64,000 bases of DNA from Synaphobranchus kaupii. Its lineage: Eukaryota > Chordata > Actinopteri > Anguilliformes > Synaphobranchidae. Location of the stretch: the NCBI GenBank assembly GCA_029718625.1, contig CM056387.1:33701402-33765401 (forward strand), written 5' to 3'. Position 1 is the stretch's first letter, and each line of letters opens with the position of its first letter. The notes beneath the pieces were generated by a model. It ran no database searches. It was not told the origin of the DNA and saw nothing but the letters and a program-made list of their open reading frames with translations. Made by a program: the position numbers and the translations under genes. Positions 24,100-36,365 of this stretch are shown here, one piece after another.

Positions 24100-25560
24100 A
24101 TACTTGTGCTCGAAAGTTTTGTATACTTCCGGGTAGGAGAGGAGCGGTAGTGGAGGAGTGGAGGAAGGGAGGTGGGGAGAGAAGAATATTGGGACGCACC
24201 CCATGTCTGTTTCCAATTCAGCTGTCTAGCATTCTGGGTGAGGAAGACAGCGCCATAATCCATTAAATGGTTAGACCTAATGTGCTTTCAATGACTGAGA
24301 GATTTCAACCAATCCCACTGAAAATGTAAAGGGAGAGACTTTTTAATTGGCTGGTACAATTCTGGATGCTCCTCCCAGTAACATGTTTCATGAAACCTCC
24401 CGCTCAATCCACCACTTAAAAGGTCTTAACTGGAAGCAGAAAAGAAACAGGGTGCCAAGATTTGGAGACGATAGAAATTGGTTGCGTCTTCTTTGCTTAC
24501 ATTTCAACATCTGAGCCGTCTTTGTGAGCTGTGCTGTCAGCCACAGTTTCATGAAGCGAGGACGTTACATTTTTTTTCGGTTTCCCAGGACGAAGCATCT
24601 TCTCTTCAAGCCTCTGATGGCACCACTTCTGAGGAAGTCTTGCCAGACATTATCATTTTCATATGACCCGGCAACAGAATGTAAGCGAATGCAATCGCAA
24701 ACACATCTGCCCCAGTTATCATTTTACTCCCTCGCAGTACGGGAAAACAAGCAATGGTGATGTATGTCGTCTCTTCTGAGTTCTATTAGCCTTTATGTTA
24801 AGCTGAAACTTACTGAAAGATGCTGTCAACACAGGGAAACTAGTTAGGAAATGCTTACATAAGCCGTTGATTAAAATAAATAAATAAATAAAATAAACTA
24901 TAAATCCTGGATATGAAACAGTAGAGACAAAGCAGTCAGTAGTAGCAAAACTTATTTAAAAAGAAGTTATGTTTTGTTGCCACGTGCAACACAACCCACC
25001 CAACACAATGTTTGAGAACTGGACCACAAACGAGCCATGGTGACCAGAGCCAATCAGGAGCCCAGGAAACACAACGACGCTCCTCTCCTTGTATCAGACA
25101 GACAGACAAACAGAAAGCAGAAGGGAAGAGATATAGGAAGAGAGATAAGGAAAGAGGGCGTGTGTGTTTGCGTACGGGCGTGCGTGCGGGCGTGTGTGCC
25201 GTGCATTGGACGTGGGCTAGTCGTTATCAAGCAGCATGATAGGCTCAAAGGCACTGTTATTGGTGTCTCCGTATTGGTGCATTACCTCAACACAATCCCA
25301 CATCGCCAGATACCAAAAAAACAGTGGCGTGGCATCAGAAGCCCCCAGGTCACCTTTGTCCTCTTTTCATTACACCATTAAAATGGAGGGGGGGGGGGGG
25401 GGGGGGTCCCGAACTGTTGATGAGACGTCCTGACAAATTGTACTTAAGTGGCTGCTGAGCTATAGGAGGCAGGGAGAATTAGCTACCGGCATCTGCTCTG
25501 TGTACAAAATAACTGCTCCTGATTGGGGGAGGGCGGGGGCTTGTAAATTGCCACTGCATT
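24100..25560. other. Unassigned intergenic sequence
   Basis: No gene is recognised. It contains (AAAT)n at ~24875-24895 and poly-G at ~25387-25406. Confidence 0.45.
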
Positions 25561-25587
25561 ATGAATGATGGAGAAAGCTTGTGTTGT

Positions 25588-25601
25588 ATTCTCTCTCTCT
25601 C

Positions 25602-25634
<33 letters not shown>

Positions 25635-25837
25635 GTTTCTGTCTCTCTCTCTCTCCACTCTTAACGTGTCTCTCTCTCTCTTACTCCTCTCTCCTTGCTC
25701 TCTTCCTCTGTCTCTCACTCTCACACACACATGAATCACCCATGCATAGACACACACATACACATGCTCATATACTCACAAGCACATGCATATTAAACAC
25801 ACCTGTGCACATTCATGAAATTCATATGCTCACAAGT

Positions 25838-25900
<63 letters not shown>
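25588..25900. repeat. (TC)n stretch and (CA)n microsatellite
   Basis: An interrupted ctctct stretch at 25588-25725, then a CA-rich stretch with a pure (CA)n at ~25837-25898. Confidence 0.9.
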
Positions 25901-26343
25901 CACACACAGGCCAGAGTCTTTAGTTAGTCTTCCATTTTTTTGTCCATGTGTGTCTGGCCTCACTCAGGCAGTGTAATATTAACTCTACATCACAACAATG
26001 GTAAATCACAGATATGAAGTCCGTCAGTGGGTAAGCTTGTTATTTCTCTAACCTCGCTATACAGCCTTTCATAAGTAATACTTATGGAACAGTTTCACTG
26101 TGGAGGGCCCGTAATAGAGGGGACTGCTGTGAAATTCTGGAGATCCCACCATAGACACAACAGGACAGCCAGATCTGCTAACCAGAGTTCTGCTAACAGT
26201 GGGGAGGGCAGAGAATTCCATTCTATGGGTGACGATTTGGGGGTGGGGCAGTTTTCAACTTATCTTGTGATCGACTCCAGAGGAGTCAACCTTCAGACAG
26301 CCACCCCTTTCCTCCAGTTACCGTTCTTAGGGCTAGAGCATTT

Positions 26344-26373
26344 GAGGGAGAGGGAGAGGGAGAGGGAGAGGGA

Positions 26374-26449
<76 letters not shown>
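26344..26449. repeat. (GGGAGA)n followed by (GA)n
   Basis: Six hexamer units grade into about 70 bp of pure GA. Confidence 0.93.
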
Positions 26450-26452
<3 letters not shown>

Positions 26453-26789
26453 ACTGATTGGAGCTCCACCAGCCTGCATAGCTTCAGGCTGAAATGCTAA
26501 TCAAAGCCCTGCTTTATTTGGAGGGAAAACTTCTCTTCCCTCATCCATCCACACTCCCTGCCCCACACTCTTTAATTTATTCCCTCTCTCTCTCTTTTTT
26601 TTTTTTTTTTAGAGGGGGGGGGTTGTATTTCTGGTGCAAAAAAAGCAGCGACCCAGAAAGACTGTGTCTGCTTTTTAAAACTCAAGTTTATTGTCCAGAT
26701 TTCAGCAGATCTTTATTTTATGCTACTACTCCTGCATTCACACAACGTGATTAATCTGTAAAAAAAATTTGCTTCATTGTACCGATTAG

Positions 26790-27060
26790 TTTCCTACAGG
26801 TGGAAATCAAACTGCATTCTCTTCCATTCTATTGCAATTCACTGTTGCCATCATTTTTGAACACTCACAAAAGGTCACTGCATGTGACCAACAGCAATAA
26901 TTCCTGTTTCAAAAGGCACCCAGCTCCCGTCTTCTTCGATAAGTGGAATTACCCAAGGCCGACTCCACATGATTTTGGGAAACAGGTGCGGTAATTACAT
27001 GAGGGAAAATGAGACTGGTTGTCACAGAAGATAAATTGTTCCCATGGAACTACGAACTGC
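26790..27060. promoter_or_regulatory. Candidate conserved noncoding block
   Basis: Unique sequence with gcaatgcaca-free balanced composition, including the near-palindromic ggtcactgcatgtgacc at 26874-26890 (arms ggtcac/gtgacc) and caggtgcggtaattacatg. Regulatory role is inferred only from texture. Confidence 0.3.
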
Positions 27061-27139
27061 AGGTACTATGTGTGTAATATGACAATAAATTCACCAAATT
27101 ACTATGTAATATATGCTAAAAAGATTGATACATAAGTGC

Positions 27140-27310
27140 TAGTTCTTACATACATATACAGACGGGTGACAAATTAAAGGAAAAACCAACATAAAGTGTC
27201 TTAGTAAGGTGTTGGGCCACCACGAGCCACCAGAACATCTTCAATGCGCCTTGGCATTGATTCTACCTCTAGTCTAGCATAGATTCTAGTCTCTGGAACT
27301 CTACTGGATG
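27140..27310. repeat. Fragment of a dispersed fish repeat
   Basis: The sequence gacaaattaaaggaaaaacc ... ggtgttgggccaccacgagc ... gcgccttggcattgattcta matches, from memory, a repeat common in fish genomes. Only one end is present here and I cannot place its class. Confidence 0.55.
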
Positions 27311-28084
27311 CACGGAGCATTTTTCATTCTTTGTCTAAAATGCAAATGTTGATTGCTGAACTAACCAAATTGTGTTCGCAACGAAACAGACCAAAGATAA
27401 AACTTACAATTAATTGTATTTCAAACTAATTTTGATTGAACCCAGGCCTTAAGAGGCCACAATATTGAAGTGACGTACATTTCTTACAGCCCACCGCAAT
27501 GCTGACTGGCTGTGGCAGGCATGCTGGTCCCCCAAGGGCCCGGGGCCTGGCGGAAGCTGCAGATCAGCCATCGCCGCCAGCGTGAAAAAGACAGACGTCC
27601 GGCGACGCGGCCGTTCGGAGTACGCCTGAAATCTCGAGTACCCTTCAAGACCGCCCCGACCGCTGGGCCCGTAACCAAACTGTCACAATCGGAAGCCAGG
27701 GGTTCTGTTTTCAAGCGAAGGAAATTTGACAAAAGCAATAAGCGCTTATTCTGACATGTCGGATCTACATTTCGGCAGGCAGGGTGTGAAACGCACCTCG
27801 GTTTTCAGATGATTACGCGACGTTCCCGGGCTAAATGAAAATGAGCTTGTTCAGTAACACGGTAAGGGTCCTTATTGAAACCACATTTACGCGGATCCCC
27901 CGGCCTCGTCGGAGCCGAGAAACCCTGATCTCCGCAGGACGCCAAGGAAGCGAGAAATAAATGGAGCGTGCTTAGCCTCCAACCACTGAATATTAATCAG
28001 CATTTAATAAAAGGAAAATAAAGTGCACGCCACTCCAAATATTTTTTTTACATGACACTACCTTTAATTTTCGTTACGCTTGGA

Positions 28085-28115
<31 letters not shown>

Positions 28116-29080
28116 ACACTGAAATTTCAAGGACTGGACTGGAAAAATAAAACTGGGAAATGAAGCGGGAGGGAGCGCGTGCGGCACGGGTGACGGTCGT
28201 CATGGAAACGCTTCTCCCCGACCGTGCGTGTTTTGAGAGGCGCGGCGCGATTTGAGTCAACAGGACCGGTGTCCGTTTTGGGTCTCAGAGTGGAACACAT
28301 GTCCCCCTTGTCCCGATGCGCGTGGGCGTGCACACTTTATGTTTAGTGACACGCATATCCCAGGTTTGTTACCATGGCATCCTTAAAATTTCAGAAAGGG
28401 GTCCCACAAGACCAATGATTTAAACAGTGAAAAATTATTTCCTTCCGTTTTGAAGCCATACCGGAGATGGTTTATGACTGATTGTCGTAGACTGTGTTTT
28501 TGCATACATTTTGATACCAAGAAGAAGTTTGGTTGAGCCAAACTTCAGCCCAATCAAACAATTCTTCAACAATTTGTTCAAGTAAAAATCATGGTTTGCC
28601 ACCATACAAAGAATCAAAAACATACATATTAAAACTGCAAGAATATGGAAAAAGCATCCCTTTAAATTAGTTTTGACAATTGGTCCAGCCGGGCTGAACC
28701 GTTCTGACTGCGGTCTTTCAATGGTCAACCTGTAAAACACTGGCAAAGGTACATATGGGCAATAACATTCCTCTGCCTGACCACTGCTTCTGATTGGCAC
28801 TGAGGATTCCAAGTAGCAGCTTTTCATTGGTTCAGAGGTCACCGGGCAGTCTCTAAACCAATCAGAAGAGTGTTTTTTGGCAGGGTCTCCACTGGTGAGG
28901 GCTTGGCAAAGGTGAGCCAACCCAGAGTAAACAAACCAAATAAAGCCAAATGTTTTTAAAAAACTCTCACCTGTTTATCTTTAAGAAAAAGTCCAGGTGA
29001 ACCTTTTTTCTTTTTTGGCTGGACTGAAGGAAGCAGCAATTTATATAGTTTTCCCCCTTGCACATGGACTCTCACTCACT
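27311..29080. other. Unassigned intergenic sequence with a CpG-rich patch
   Basis: CpG-dense sequence at ~27520-27960, then poly-T at 28088-28109. A 161-codon minus-strand frame at 28435-28920 has no recognisable domain and is not called as a gene. Confidence 0.45.
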
Positions 29081-29640
29081 CCTTCATTCACTAAATTAGG
29101 GAAATGCTTAATATCAGCACCGTAATTCTTAATTCTGGTCTATTATGTACATTAAGCGCACGTACAGTTTAATAAATGGAACGAATCAGCCAAATGTCAA
29201 GAACGAGTATTAAATGAACAAGTGGGGTTCTCTGTTTGAATGCGTGAGATATTGATTTCCAGACAGCAGACATAACTCATGAAAAAAAGAAACTGAGGTC
29301 TCTGAGATTAATTATTTCACAGGAAATGTTACAGTTCGGCATTTGCGGCGTTCGGCTCTTGCACAGAATCTCTTCTGTTCCGAAATAGGGTCGCATTCAG
29401 CGAGTGTTTGTTTACCCTGCGAGCTGACACTGCAGCGTACGCAGAAGCCTGTTTTCAAAAGCTCAGCAACGAGGGCGTTTTTTTTATTCACGCTTTGAAC
29501 TGCCTGCATGACAAGCTTAATGTGCAGGACAACGGGCATCTCCTGCCCAGGCCAGGGATTAGCCACACAGGCTGTGGCAGGACTTACACACATCTTACTA
29601 AAAGCCCACAGAGTCACTTCCAGATCCACTAACAAACTCT
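29080..29640. promoter_or_regulatory. Candidate conserved noncoding block (longest repeat-free stretch)
   Basis: About 560 bp without simple repeat, with tgagattaattatttcacag, gcgagtgtttgtttaccc (forkhead-type TGTTTAC at ~29407-29413) and cattaagcgc motifs. It is a strong visual candidate for a deeply conserved element, untested. Confidence 0.35.
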
Positions 29641-31420
29641 CAGACTGAGCCAAAGGCAGGCCTTCCTCTTACCTACTGCTACCATGGAGCTCAAAAATAT
29701 TATGCCATAGAACTAATGTATTCCACTACAATAACAGCACAATTTTAAATGATTACTAATTTACGAATGTACTGATCTTCCCTAAAGCTTTTGGAATCTT
29801 TGTGCATTCTGTGCAATGGAAGATGTGTGTGTGTGTACTGTATACACACACCCACAGGAAATGGGCAGACTCTCACTCTCACTCTCACTGCAGAGTGGCG
29901 TAGACCGAGTGGCTCTCCAGGAGCAGGGTCGGAGGGGCCTGGGTGAGAGGACGGGGTCAAGGGTCAGAGGAGTGCGCGTGTACGCACAGGTAAAGGGTTA
30001 CTCCGGTTACTTCCAGTAACTCACCACAGACAGGCCTCGTGGCTTCTTCAAAACCCTGGTGAGTCACACGTCCGTTTGTCCAGCAGACTGGACACGGTGT
30101 CTGCAGCGAAAGAGGGGCGCGTCCCCGCCACTGCGTCAACACAGCTAACCGAAAAAACAAGACAGCGGGTGGAAAAGGGGGCTGAACAGGAGAATAATAA
30201 ACATGACAAATAAATACAATACATAAAAAAACAATAAATAATAAACGTACATAAGAAGCAGCTCTTTGAATTGTGACAAGCGACGGTTTACTGGCTTTTC
30301 AGAGGCACCTATTGCTCTCAAAAAATCCCAAACAAACACCAAACACTGTAACACAGCGTATACTCACACACAGCGTATACTCACACACAGCGTATACTCA
30401 CACACAGATGTGACTCAAAAACAACGGAACACTGTGGTCGGGCTTGTACCTGCTCTCAAGTGAACTCCTTCCCCTTTCCAGTGTATTCTTTCACAAAGCA
30501 TAACGACATCACTGGAAGCAGACCAAGGCCCACCACCTCACCATCATCATCTTCAAACACCAGCCAGGACAAAACAAAGGTTACCACAGCAACACCAGAA
30601 TTCAGCCGTACCTGAAGCTGCAATGGACACTGTTTGACGTCAACTCTTATTCCAGGAAGATGTGTGGCCACAGTGGACAGTTAGTAACCTCTGTCCACTC
30701 CTTGTGATGCACACTCATATTTAAGCAGACACACACACATAGAGATTCATATTTCTCTCTCACAAACACACACACTCATCTTACTCTCTAATGCACACAT
30801 AGGAATGGTTGAGCATGTACACTAGACATAGGTCCCTGCAGAAACAGCAATTCTCTAGCCCATCCCATGGCATACAGTTTGATGGCACCTGGCCCCTCAT
30901 GTGACATATGGTTTGATGGCACCCGGCCAGCCGGCTGGTTGCCCAGCGGTAAGCCCAGCAGTAAGCTCATCACAGTGCGACGCGCAGCAACTCAGTCAGC
31001 AGACGGGCCGAAGGGGACGGCGAGTCCGCGGACAAATCTAATAAACTCGATTGAATTACCCCCGCTCTCCCCCTGTCCCAAATCACGCACACGCTGTTCG
31101 GATACAGCCTCTCAGGAAATTGGGCAGGACAATCTCCTCTGGCGTAACGTTAGACAGCAGAAGCCGGAGTCCCACAGGCCCGGGTGGGGGGGCTACGAGC
31201 TGCTCTGGCGAAACTGTGTCAGGTCCGAGTACAGGAGTGTCTGTCAGGGGGCTGGAGGGGTTCCTCTGGGTACCATACTCGGCACCCGTTTCGTTTTAAC
31301 GGCTCACGCTGCCTGCGCCGGTTTGCAAAGCGATCCTTAAAAATAACGAGCCGGAGATTGAAAGAGGAAGGAAAGAAAAGGAGGACAAGAAACCGGAGGA
31401 TGGGGGAGGGAAAGGGTGTA

Positions 31421-31463
<43 letters not shown>

Positions 31464-32040
31464 TATGGGGGCACGACTCATGTAGCATCATATTAAAATC
31501 TCTGTTTGTGTTTCCTGTAGAAAAACAGTCAGCAAGTGTACACGTGCCTTCTCTACCTCCTGTAACTCCACCAATGCAATGTGGACTTATCCAAATAAAT
31601 TTATCCAAATGTCTTCATGCTAGTGCTGGAATGCAGTTCCTTTTTATTTTATCTTTTTATTTTATTTAAAAAAAAATTGTTCTGTAGTCCCCCCCCCCCC
31701 GTTTCTAATTTACTTCAGGCCAAGGAGATGCTCCCGGTACACAATCTCTACATGACCACATAACCAATGAGCATACAGCAAACTGGTATTTCTAGGCAAC
31801 TGGTTTCCCATTCAAGTAGCAGGCTTTTATTTATATGTACATCAGGCCGGGATTTACATCATTTGCTTGCCTGCCAAGAGGACTGTCAAAGTTTGTTGTG
31901 CATGCACCTACAGTAATATTAAGCCTGTGAGTATTTAGCTGTGCTTTTTAGTTTGTTCTAAGCTTTTGGTTTGGCAAAAACTTTATTCATCTCATCAAAA
32001 ACAAGACCCTAATAAATTGTTTTTTTTTTCCACTACAAAG
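29640..32040. other. Unassigned intergenic sequence
   Basis: It holds a short tandem repeat acacagcgtatactcac x3-4 at ~30351-30405, a CpG-rich patch at ~30970-31330, (GT)n at 31421-31460 and poly-C at ~31689-31700. No gene is recognised. Confidence 0.5.
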
Positions 32041-32235
32041 GTTGTTCCCTCCAGTTGTTTTACAACACGCTTGTGCAATGTAATTAAAATTTAACATGCC
32101 ATCTATTTACACAGCTGCACGTTTTACTGAAGCAATTTAAGCAGAGTGCTTTACTGACAGATAAAATGCCAATGTTACTCTCTGGGGATTTGAACCTGCA
32201 ACCTCCCAGATACAAGTCACGTTGCATAACCACAA
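32040..32235 (-). repeat. tRNA-derived SINE
   Basis: Body module 'ctatttacacagctgcacgttttactgaagcaattt'-type sequence is followed by the tRNA-like head complement ggggatttgaacctgcaacc at ~32185-32204. The tail module is weak. Confidence 0.7.
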
Positions 32236-32509
32236 CAACACATGCAACATGACCTCTTTCTTTGCCACTGGAGAACTGGCAGAATGACAAAATCTGTTAA
32301 AAAAACCCTCATAACCAGGCCAGCAGGGTCTGTCGTAATGGTTTTCCAAAATTACAGTTAAATATACTGTAGGTAGACAATAAAATCAAGGTAATCATGT
32401 AGTCTCAAATATTTAGAAATAAAATACATTTAAAAACTGGATGCAATTAGAAACATTAAAAAAAAAAAAAAAAACTGCAAACGAATGACCTGTTTGCCAA
32501 ACAGCCACG

Positions 32510-32780
32510 TATTCAAGAACTGGCTTCACTTTTGCCACATATGGTAATAATTAACCATCAGAATATCCTTATGTGGGCTAATTGAATGCAGCCAGTCAAC
32601 TAATGAATGAATTAATTAATTCAGCATATAAGCTATAGGGAATTACAACACTGCAGTACTTGTGATGAGGACATTGAAGCACAAATTGAGAGCCATCTGG
32701 CTAAGTCACTGTAAGCAGTTATGAAATAATGAATACCCTTGAATTATTATATAAACCTCATAGTTTCACACATTTTATTT
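32510..32780. promoter_or_regulatory. Candidate conserved noncoding block
   Basis: Unique sequence with ggtaataattaaccatc, ggctaattgaatgc and gaatgaattaattaattcag (palindromic homeodomain cores). No ORF or repeat explains it. Confidence 0.3.
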
Positions 32781-33002
32781 ATTCATATACTGTATCTTTG
32801 CACAACCTAATATGGACGTCCCTCAGTGAGAATATCGTGACTCACACAAGGAAATCCTGAGTCTAATGACTAAACTAGGGAAATGACTCAACTGCAGTCA
32901 TCTTCAGCAAAAAGCAGGCTAGGAAAACAGGTAACCAGCAAAGGGTAGAAAACCTGAATGTTTGTTTGCTCTGCTGCAAGACAGAAACAGTCCCTTTTTT
33001 GT

Positions 33003-33041
<39 letters not shown>
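33003..33041. repeat. Poly-G tract of 39 G
   Basis: An uninterrupted homopolymer, 170 bp before a minisatellite and the assembly gap. It is expected to form G-quadruplexes and to be error-prone in sequencing. Confidence 0.95.
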
Positions 33042-33042
<1 letters not shown>

Positions 33043-33214
33043 GTCACTGAATCCAGATCCAGGAAAGATAGAATAGTCGAATGGATAGAATCACTCGTCC
33101 ATTAGCGAGGCATTTCCACGCTCCTCAGAGAGAAATGAGCCTTTTCATTGGGACGACAAAACCTGACGGGTGGGGAGAGGGGGCTCCTGGGAAAGAACAG
33201 CGCTAGTTAGGTGT

Positions 33215-34210
33215 GCAGGTGTACCGGGATAATGCACGCCGGTAGGTTGTACTGGGACAATGCATGCCGGGCAGGTGTACCGGGATAAGCACGCTGGGCA
33301 GGTGTACCGGGATAATGCACGCCGGGCAGGTGTACCGGGATAATGCATGCCGGGCAGGTGTACCGGGGATAATGCACTCCGGGCAGGTGTACCGGGATAA
33401 TGCATGCCGGGCAGGTGTACCGGGATAATGCACGCTGGGCAGGTGTACTGGGATAATGCATGCCGGGCAGGTGTACTGGGATAATGCATGCCGGGCAGGT
33501 NNNNNNNNNNNNNNNNNNNNNNNNNNNNNNNNNNNNNNNNNNNNNNNNNNNNNNNNNNNNNNNNNNNNNNNNNNNNNNNNNNNNNNNNNNNNNNNNNNNN
33601 NNNNNNNNNNNNNNNNNNNNNNNNNNNNNNNNNNNNNNNNNNNNNNNNNNNNNNNNNNNNNNNNNNNNNNNNNNNNNNNNNNNNNNNNNNNNNNNNNNNN
33701 NNNNNNNNNNNNNNNNNNNNNNNNNNNNNNNNNNNNNNNNNNNNNNNNNNNNNNNNNNNNNNNNNNNNNNNNNNNNNNNNNNNNNNNNNNNNNNNNNNNN
33801 NNNNNNNNNNNNNNNNNNNNNNNNNNNNNNNNNNNNNNNNNNNNNNNNNNNNNNNNNNNNNNNNNNNNNNNNNNNNNNNNNNNNNNNNNNNNNNNNNNNN
33901 NNNNNNNNNNNNNNNNNNNNNNNNNNNNNNNNNNNNNNNNNNNNNNNNNNNNNNNNNNNNNNNNNNNNNNNNNNNNNNNNNNNNNNNNNNNNNNNNNNNN
34001 AATGCATGCCGGGCAGGTGTACTGGGATAATGCATGCCGGGCAGGTGTACCGGGATAATGCACGCCGGGCAGGTGTACTGGGATAATGCACTCCGGGCAG
34101 GTGTACCGGGATAATGCACGCTGGGCAGGTGTACCGGGATATTGCACGCTGGGCAGGTGTACCGGGATAATGCACGTTGTGCAGGTGTACCGGGATATTG
34201 CACGCCGTGG
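33215..34210. repeat. 28-bp minisatellite interrupted by an assembly gap
   Basis: The unit starts gataatgcatgccgggcagg and ends tgtaccgg, with C/T and A/G variants. About ten units precede and seven follow a gap of exactly 500 N. The long His/Tyr/Pro open frames across it are repeat artefacts. Confidence 0.95.
33501..34000. other. Assembly gap (500 N)
   Basis: A round 500-N block flanked on both sides by the same 28-bp repeat. It is a placeholder, so the true array length is unknown. Confidence 0.99.
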
Positions 34211-34624
34211 CCTGGTTTCCATCCATCCCACCCCAACACGTTTTTATTGCGCGGTGTGACCAATCATGCCGGCGTACATCTCAGCTTACTGGGCGGGAGT
34301 CTCTCTCTCCCGCTGAGCTCATATGTGGAATAGGACCTTTTCTGGCCTGGCTAACAGCCACCTCCAAAGTGCCTGTTTGTAAATAAGGAAATGCGTGGGA
34401 TCCTTTTGCCTAATTTGTGACGGCACCAAGATGGTCCTGGCTAATGATGCTGATAAAATGATAAGATGCTGATAAAGGCAAAAAGTTTGTGTTTGTCGCA
34501 TGAAAAGGTGATTGTACGTGAGGAAGACGTGCTAACAGGCTCTGTTCATTAGCAGGCATATAATGAAGAGAGACACAATGGAATTGTACACATGAAAATG
34601 CACACGCTTCGGGGGGTGGGGGGT

Positions 34625-34760
34625 GGGACTTTAGGGACTCACACGTATAAATCCCCCACAAGGCCGGGGTTCAATTCACCACCATGGCGGCTTCTGTTTG
34701 TGATCCCTTTTCGGCTGATCCCATCCCTTTCCTCCTATCTGTATAAAGAAGAAAAAAACA
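34625..34760 (+). repeat. Possible tRNA-derived SINE head
   Basis: A B-box-like ggttcaattcacc at ~34667-34679 sits in a tRNA-like context. No clear tail module is seen. Confidence 0.35.
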
Positions 34761-35023
34761 CTTAAGGAGAGCTGGCTGTCTGCTGTCCTTTTAAAAAAGG
34801 GAGAAAAAATGGACTTGTCTGTAATTATGCTGTGTTAAAATAGTTCATATTTTATTATGACATTTCTCCCTCTCCAGTTTTATCAACGCACGCGCGCGCA
34901 CGCAGACAGGCACACACGCGCGCACACACACACACAGACACACACAAGTTATTGTTTTTGTGATATGTGATGTTTTTATCAACAACATACAAAATTGCCT
35001 GTGACAACAGGCAATACAATAAT

Positions 35024-35170
35024 CTAATCTATTCTGCTCAAATCTAATGTACATAAAATAAATTTAATCTATTCCACAAAACTCTAATGCAAATAAAATA
35101 AATCAAATTTATTCTACTCGTATCTAATGTAAATTAAATAAATCTGATCTATTCTGCTCAAATCTGATGT
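35024..35170. repeat. ~41-bp A/T-rich tandem repeat, 3-4 units
   Basis: The repeated pattern aatctattctgctcaaatct, then aatgtacataaaataaat, occurs with divergence. Confidence 0.8.
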
Positions 35171-35269
35171 AGGGTAAGTAAGTATTTGCGCTCGACTTGG
35201 ACCTGGGGAGAACCCAATATCAGACTGTATATGGGATTGGGTAACATACCATCAGCCAGGGTAAGTTTA

Positions 35270-35530
35270 TTTCGGAAACACCTCCCGCTTAATTCTTAAC
35301 TATATCCGAGGTGGAGTCAATACCAGGACAGACTACACGACCTCTATCTTCATTTTAAACTCCCCTCCATCTGCTTCCAGATGAATAACATCGGCTGGCA
35401 CTGTGGGCAAAGGATTTCCAGTTTTCTGATCATTATTGGAAAATGTCTGTCTCGAGAATGAGGAGTTCTTTCTCAGGTGTATTCATCTGCGGGCTGAGAG
35501 AATGAGTAACCCTTGAGCAAACAGGTCCGT
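35270..35530. promoter_or_regulatory. Candidate conserved noncoding block
   Basis: Repeat-free sequence with tttctgatcattattgg and cagatgaataacatc motifs, called on texture only. Confidence 0.27.
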
Positions 35531-35689
35531 TACGCCACTGCGATGCTCGCAGCGAGGTTTTAAGGAAGTGGCTTACTGCAACGTGTCCAGTCCCGAGCCA
35601 GCTAGACACAGGAAGTTATGCTTGGCAGGCTTGCTTTTGTCACCACCGAAAGAAAATAGCACGGGCTGGGCGGAGGGCGTCCTGACTGT

Positions 35690-35960
35690 GGGCAGTGAGG
35701 GATGACATCATCAGGAATTATGACATCATCATCAGCAGTTAATTTGAGCCTCCTTTGTGGCTCTAGTCATGGCCCAGCCCGTGTAGCCGGGCCAATAAGC
35801 ATATCAGAACATCAATGTCCGAAGATCGAGATCTCCACCTCGCCTATCAAAATAACAAGACGGACAGGCAGTGCCTTGTCAGTGTTGCTATGACTTAATT
35901 TTAGCAGCCCGCCAGTTGATCACTGCAGCGATTATGCGGATTGTTTTTGTACCAGGGCTA
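35690..35960. promoter_or_regulatory. Candidate regulatory block with paired TGACATCA sites
   Basis: Two TGACATCA (CRE/AP-1-like) sites at 35703-35710 and 35721-35728, 18 bp apart, are followed by unique sequence containing gggccaataagc and gccagttgatcactgc. Paired bZIP sites suggest ATF/CREB or AP-1 binding, which is inferred. Confidence 0.35.
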
Positions 35961-36365
35961 TTAGCGGTGACCGGTGAGCAGGTGGGACGGACGGTAGGGC
36001 CTGCCCAGAGGAGATTTGCAGGGGTACGGCACACACAGTTCTGGGATTCCCAAAAAGCACTCGCATTCACAAAGACGACATTCACACTGAGAGACAAACA
36101 ACTTAATGGCGCCTGAAGTAATGAACCATGAACTCAAACAAATTCTGGAAACCTTTAAAATCCATGGCCCTTCAGTCCATTAGGGACTTTATTCGCCATT
36201 TAACACAAATTACTAGGACCACTAAGAACACCACCACTAGCATCACTATTACAAACCATTACCACTAATACAGTATTTACAAATGAATATTTTCTGAAGC
36301 AATGTTGATGGTGGCAACTATGGAGATTATTGTCTCTCTAATAATAAAACTATTCTCTAATAATA

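Noticed and set aside
28435..28920. 161-codon minus-strand open frame
   Set aside because: No family resemblance, no promoter, splice or poly(A) context; likely chance.
33145..34263. Frames of 340-372 codons with repeated YPGTPARHALSRYTC-like units
   Set aside because: Created by the 28-bp minisatellite, present in three frames, and crossing 500 N; not a gene.
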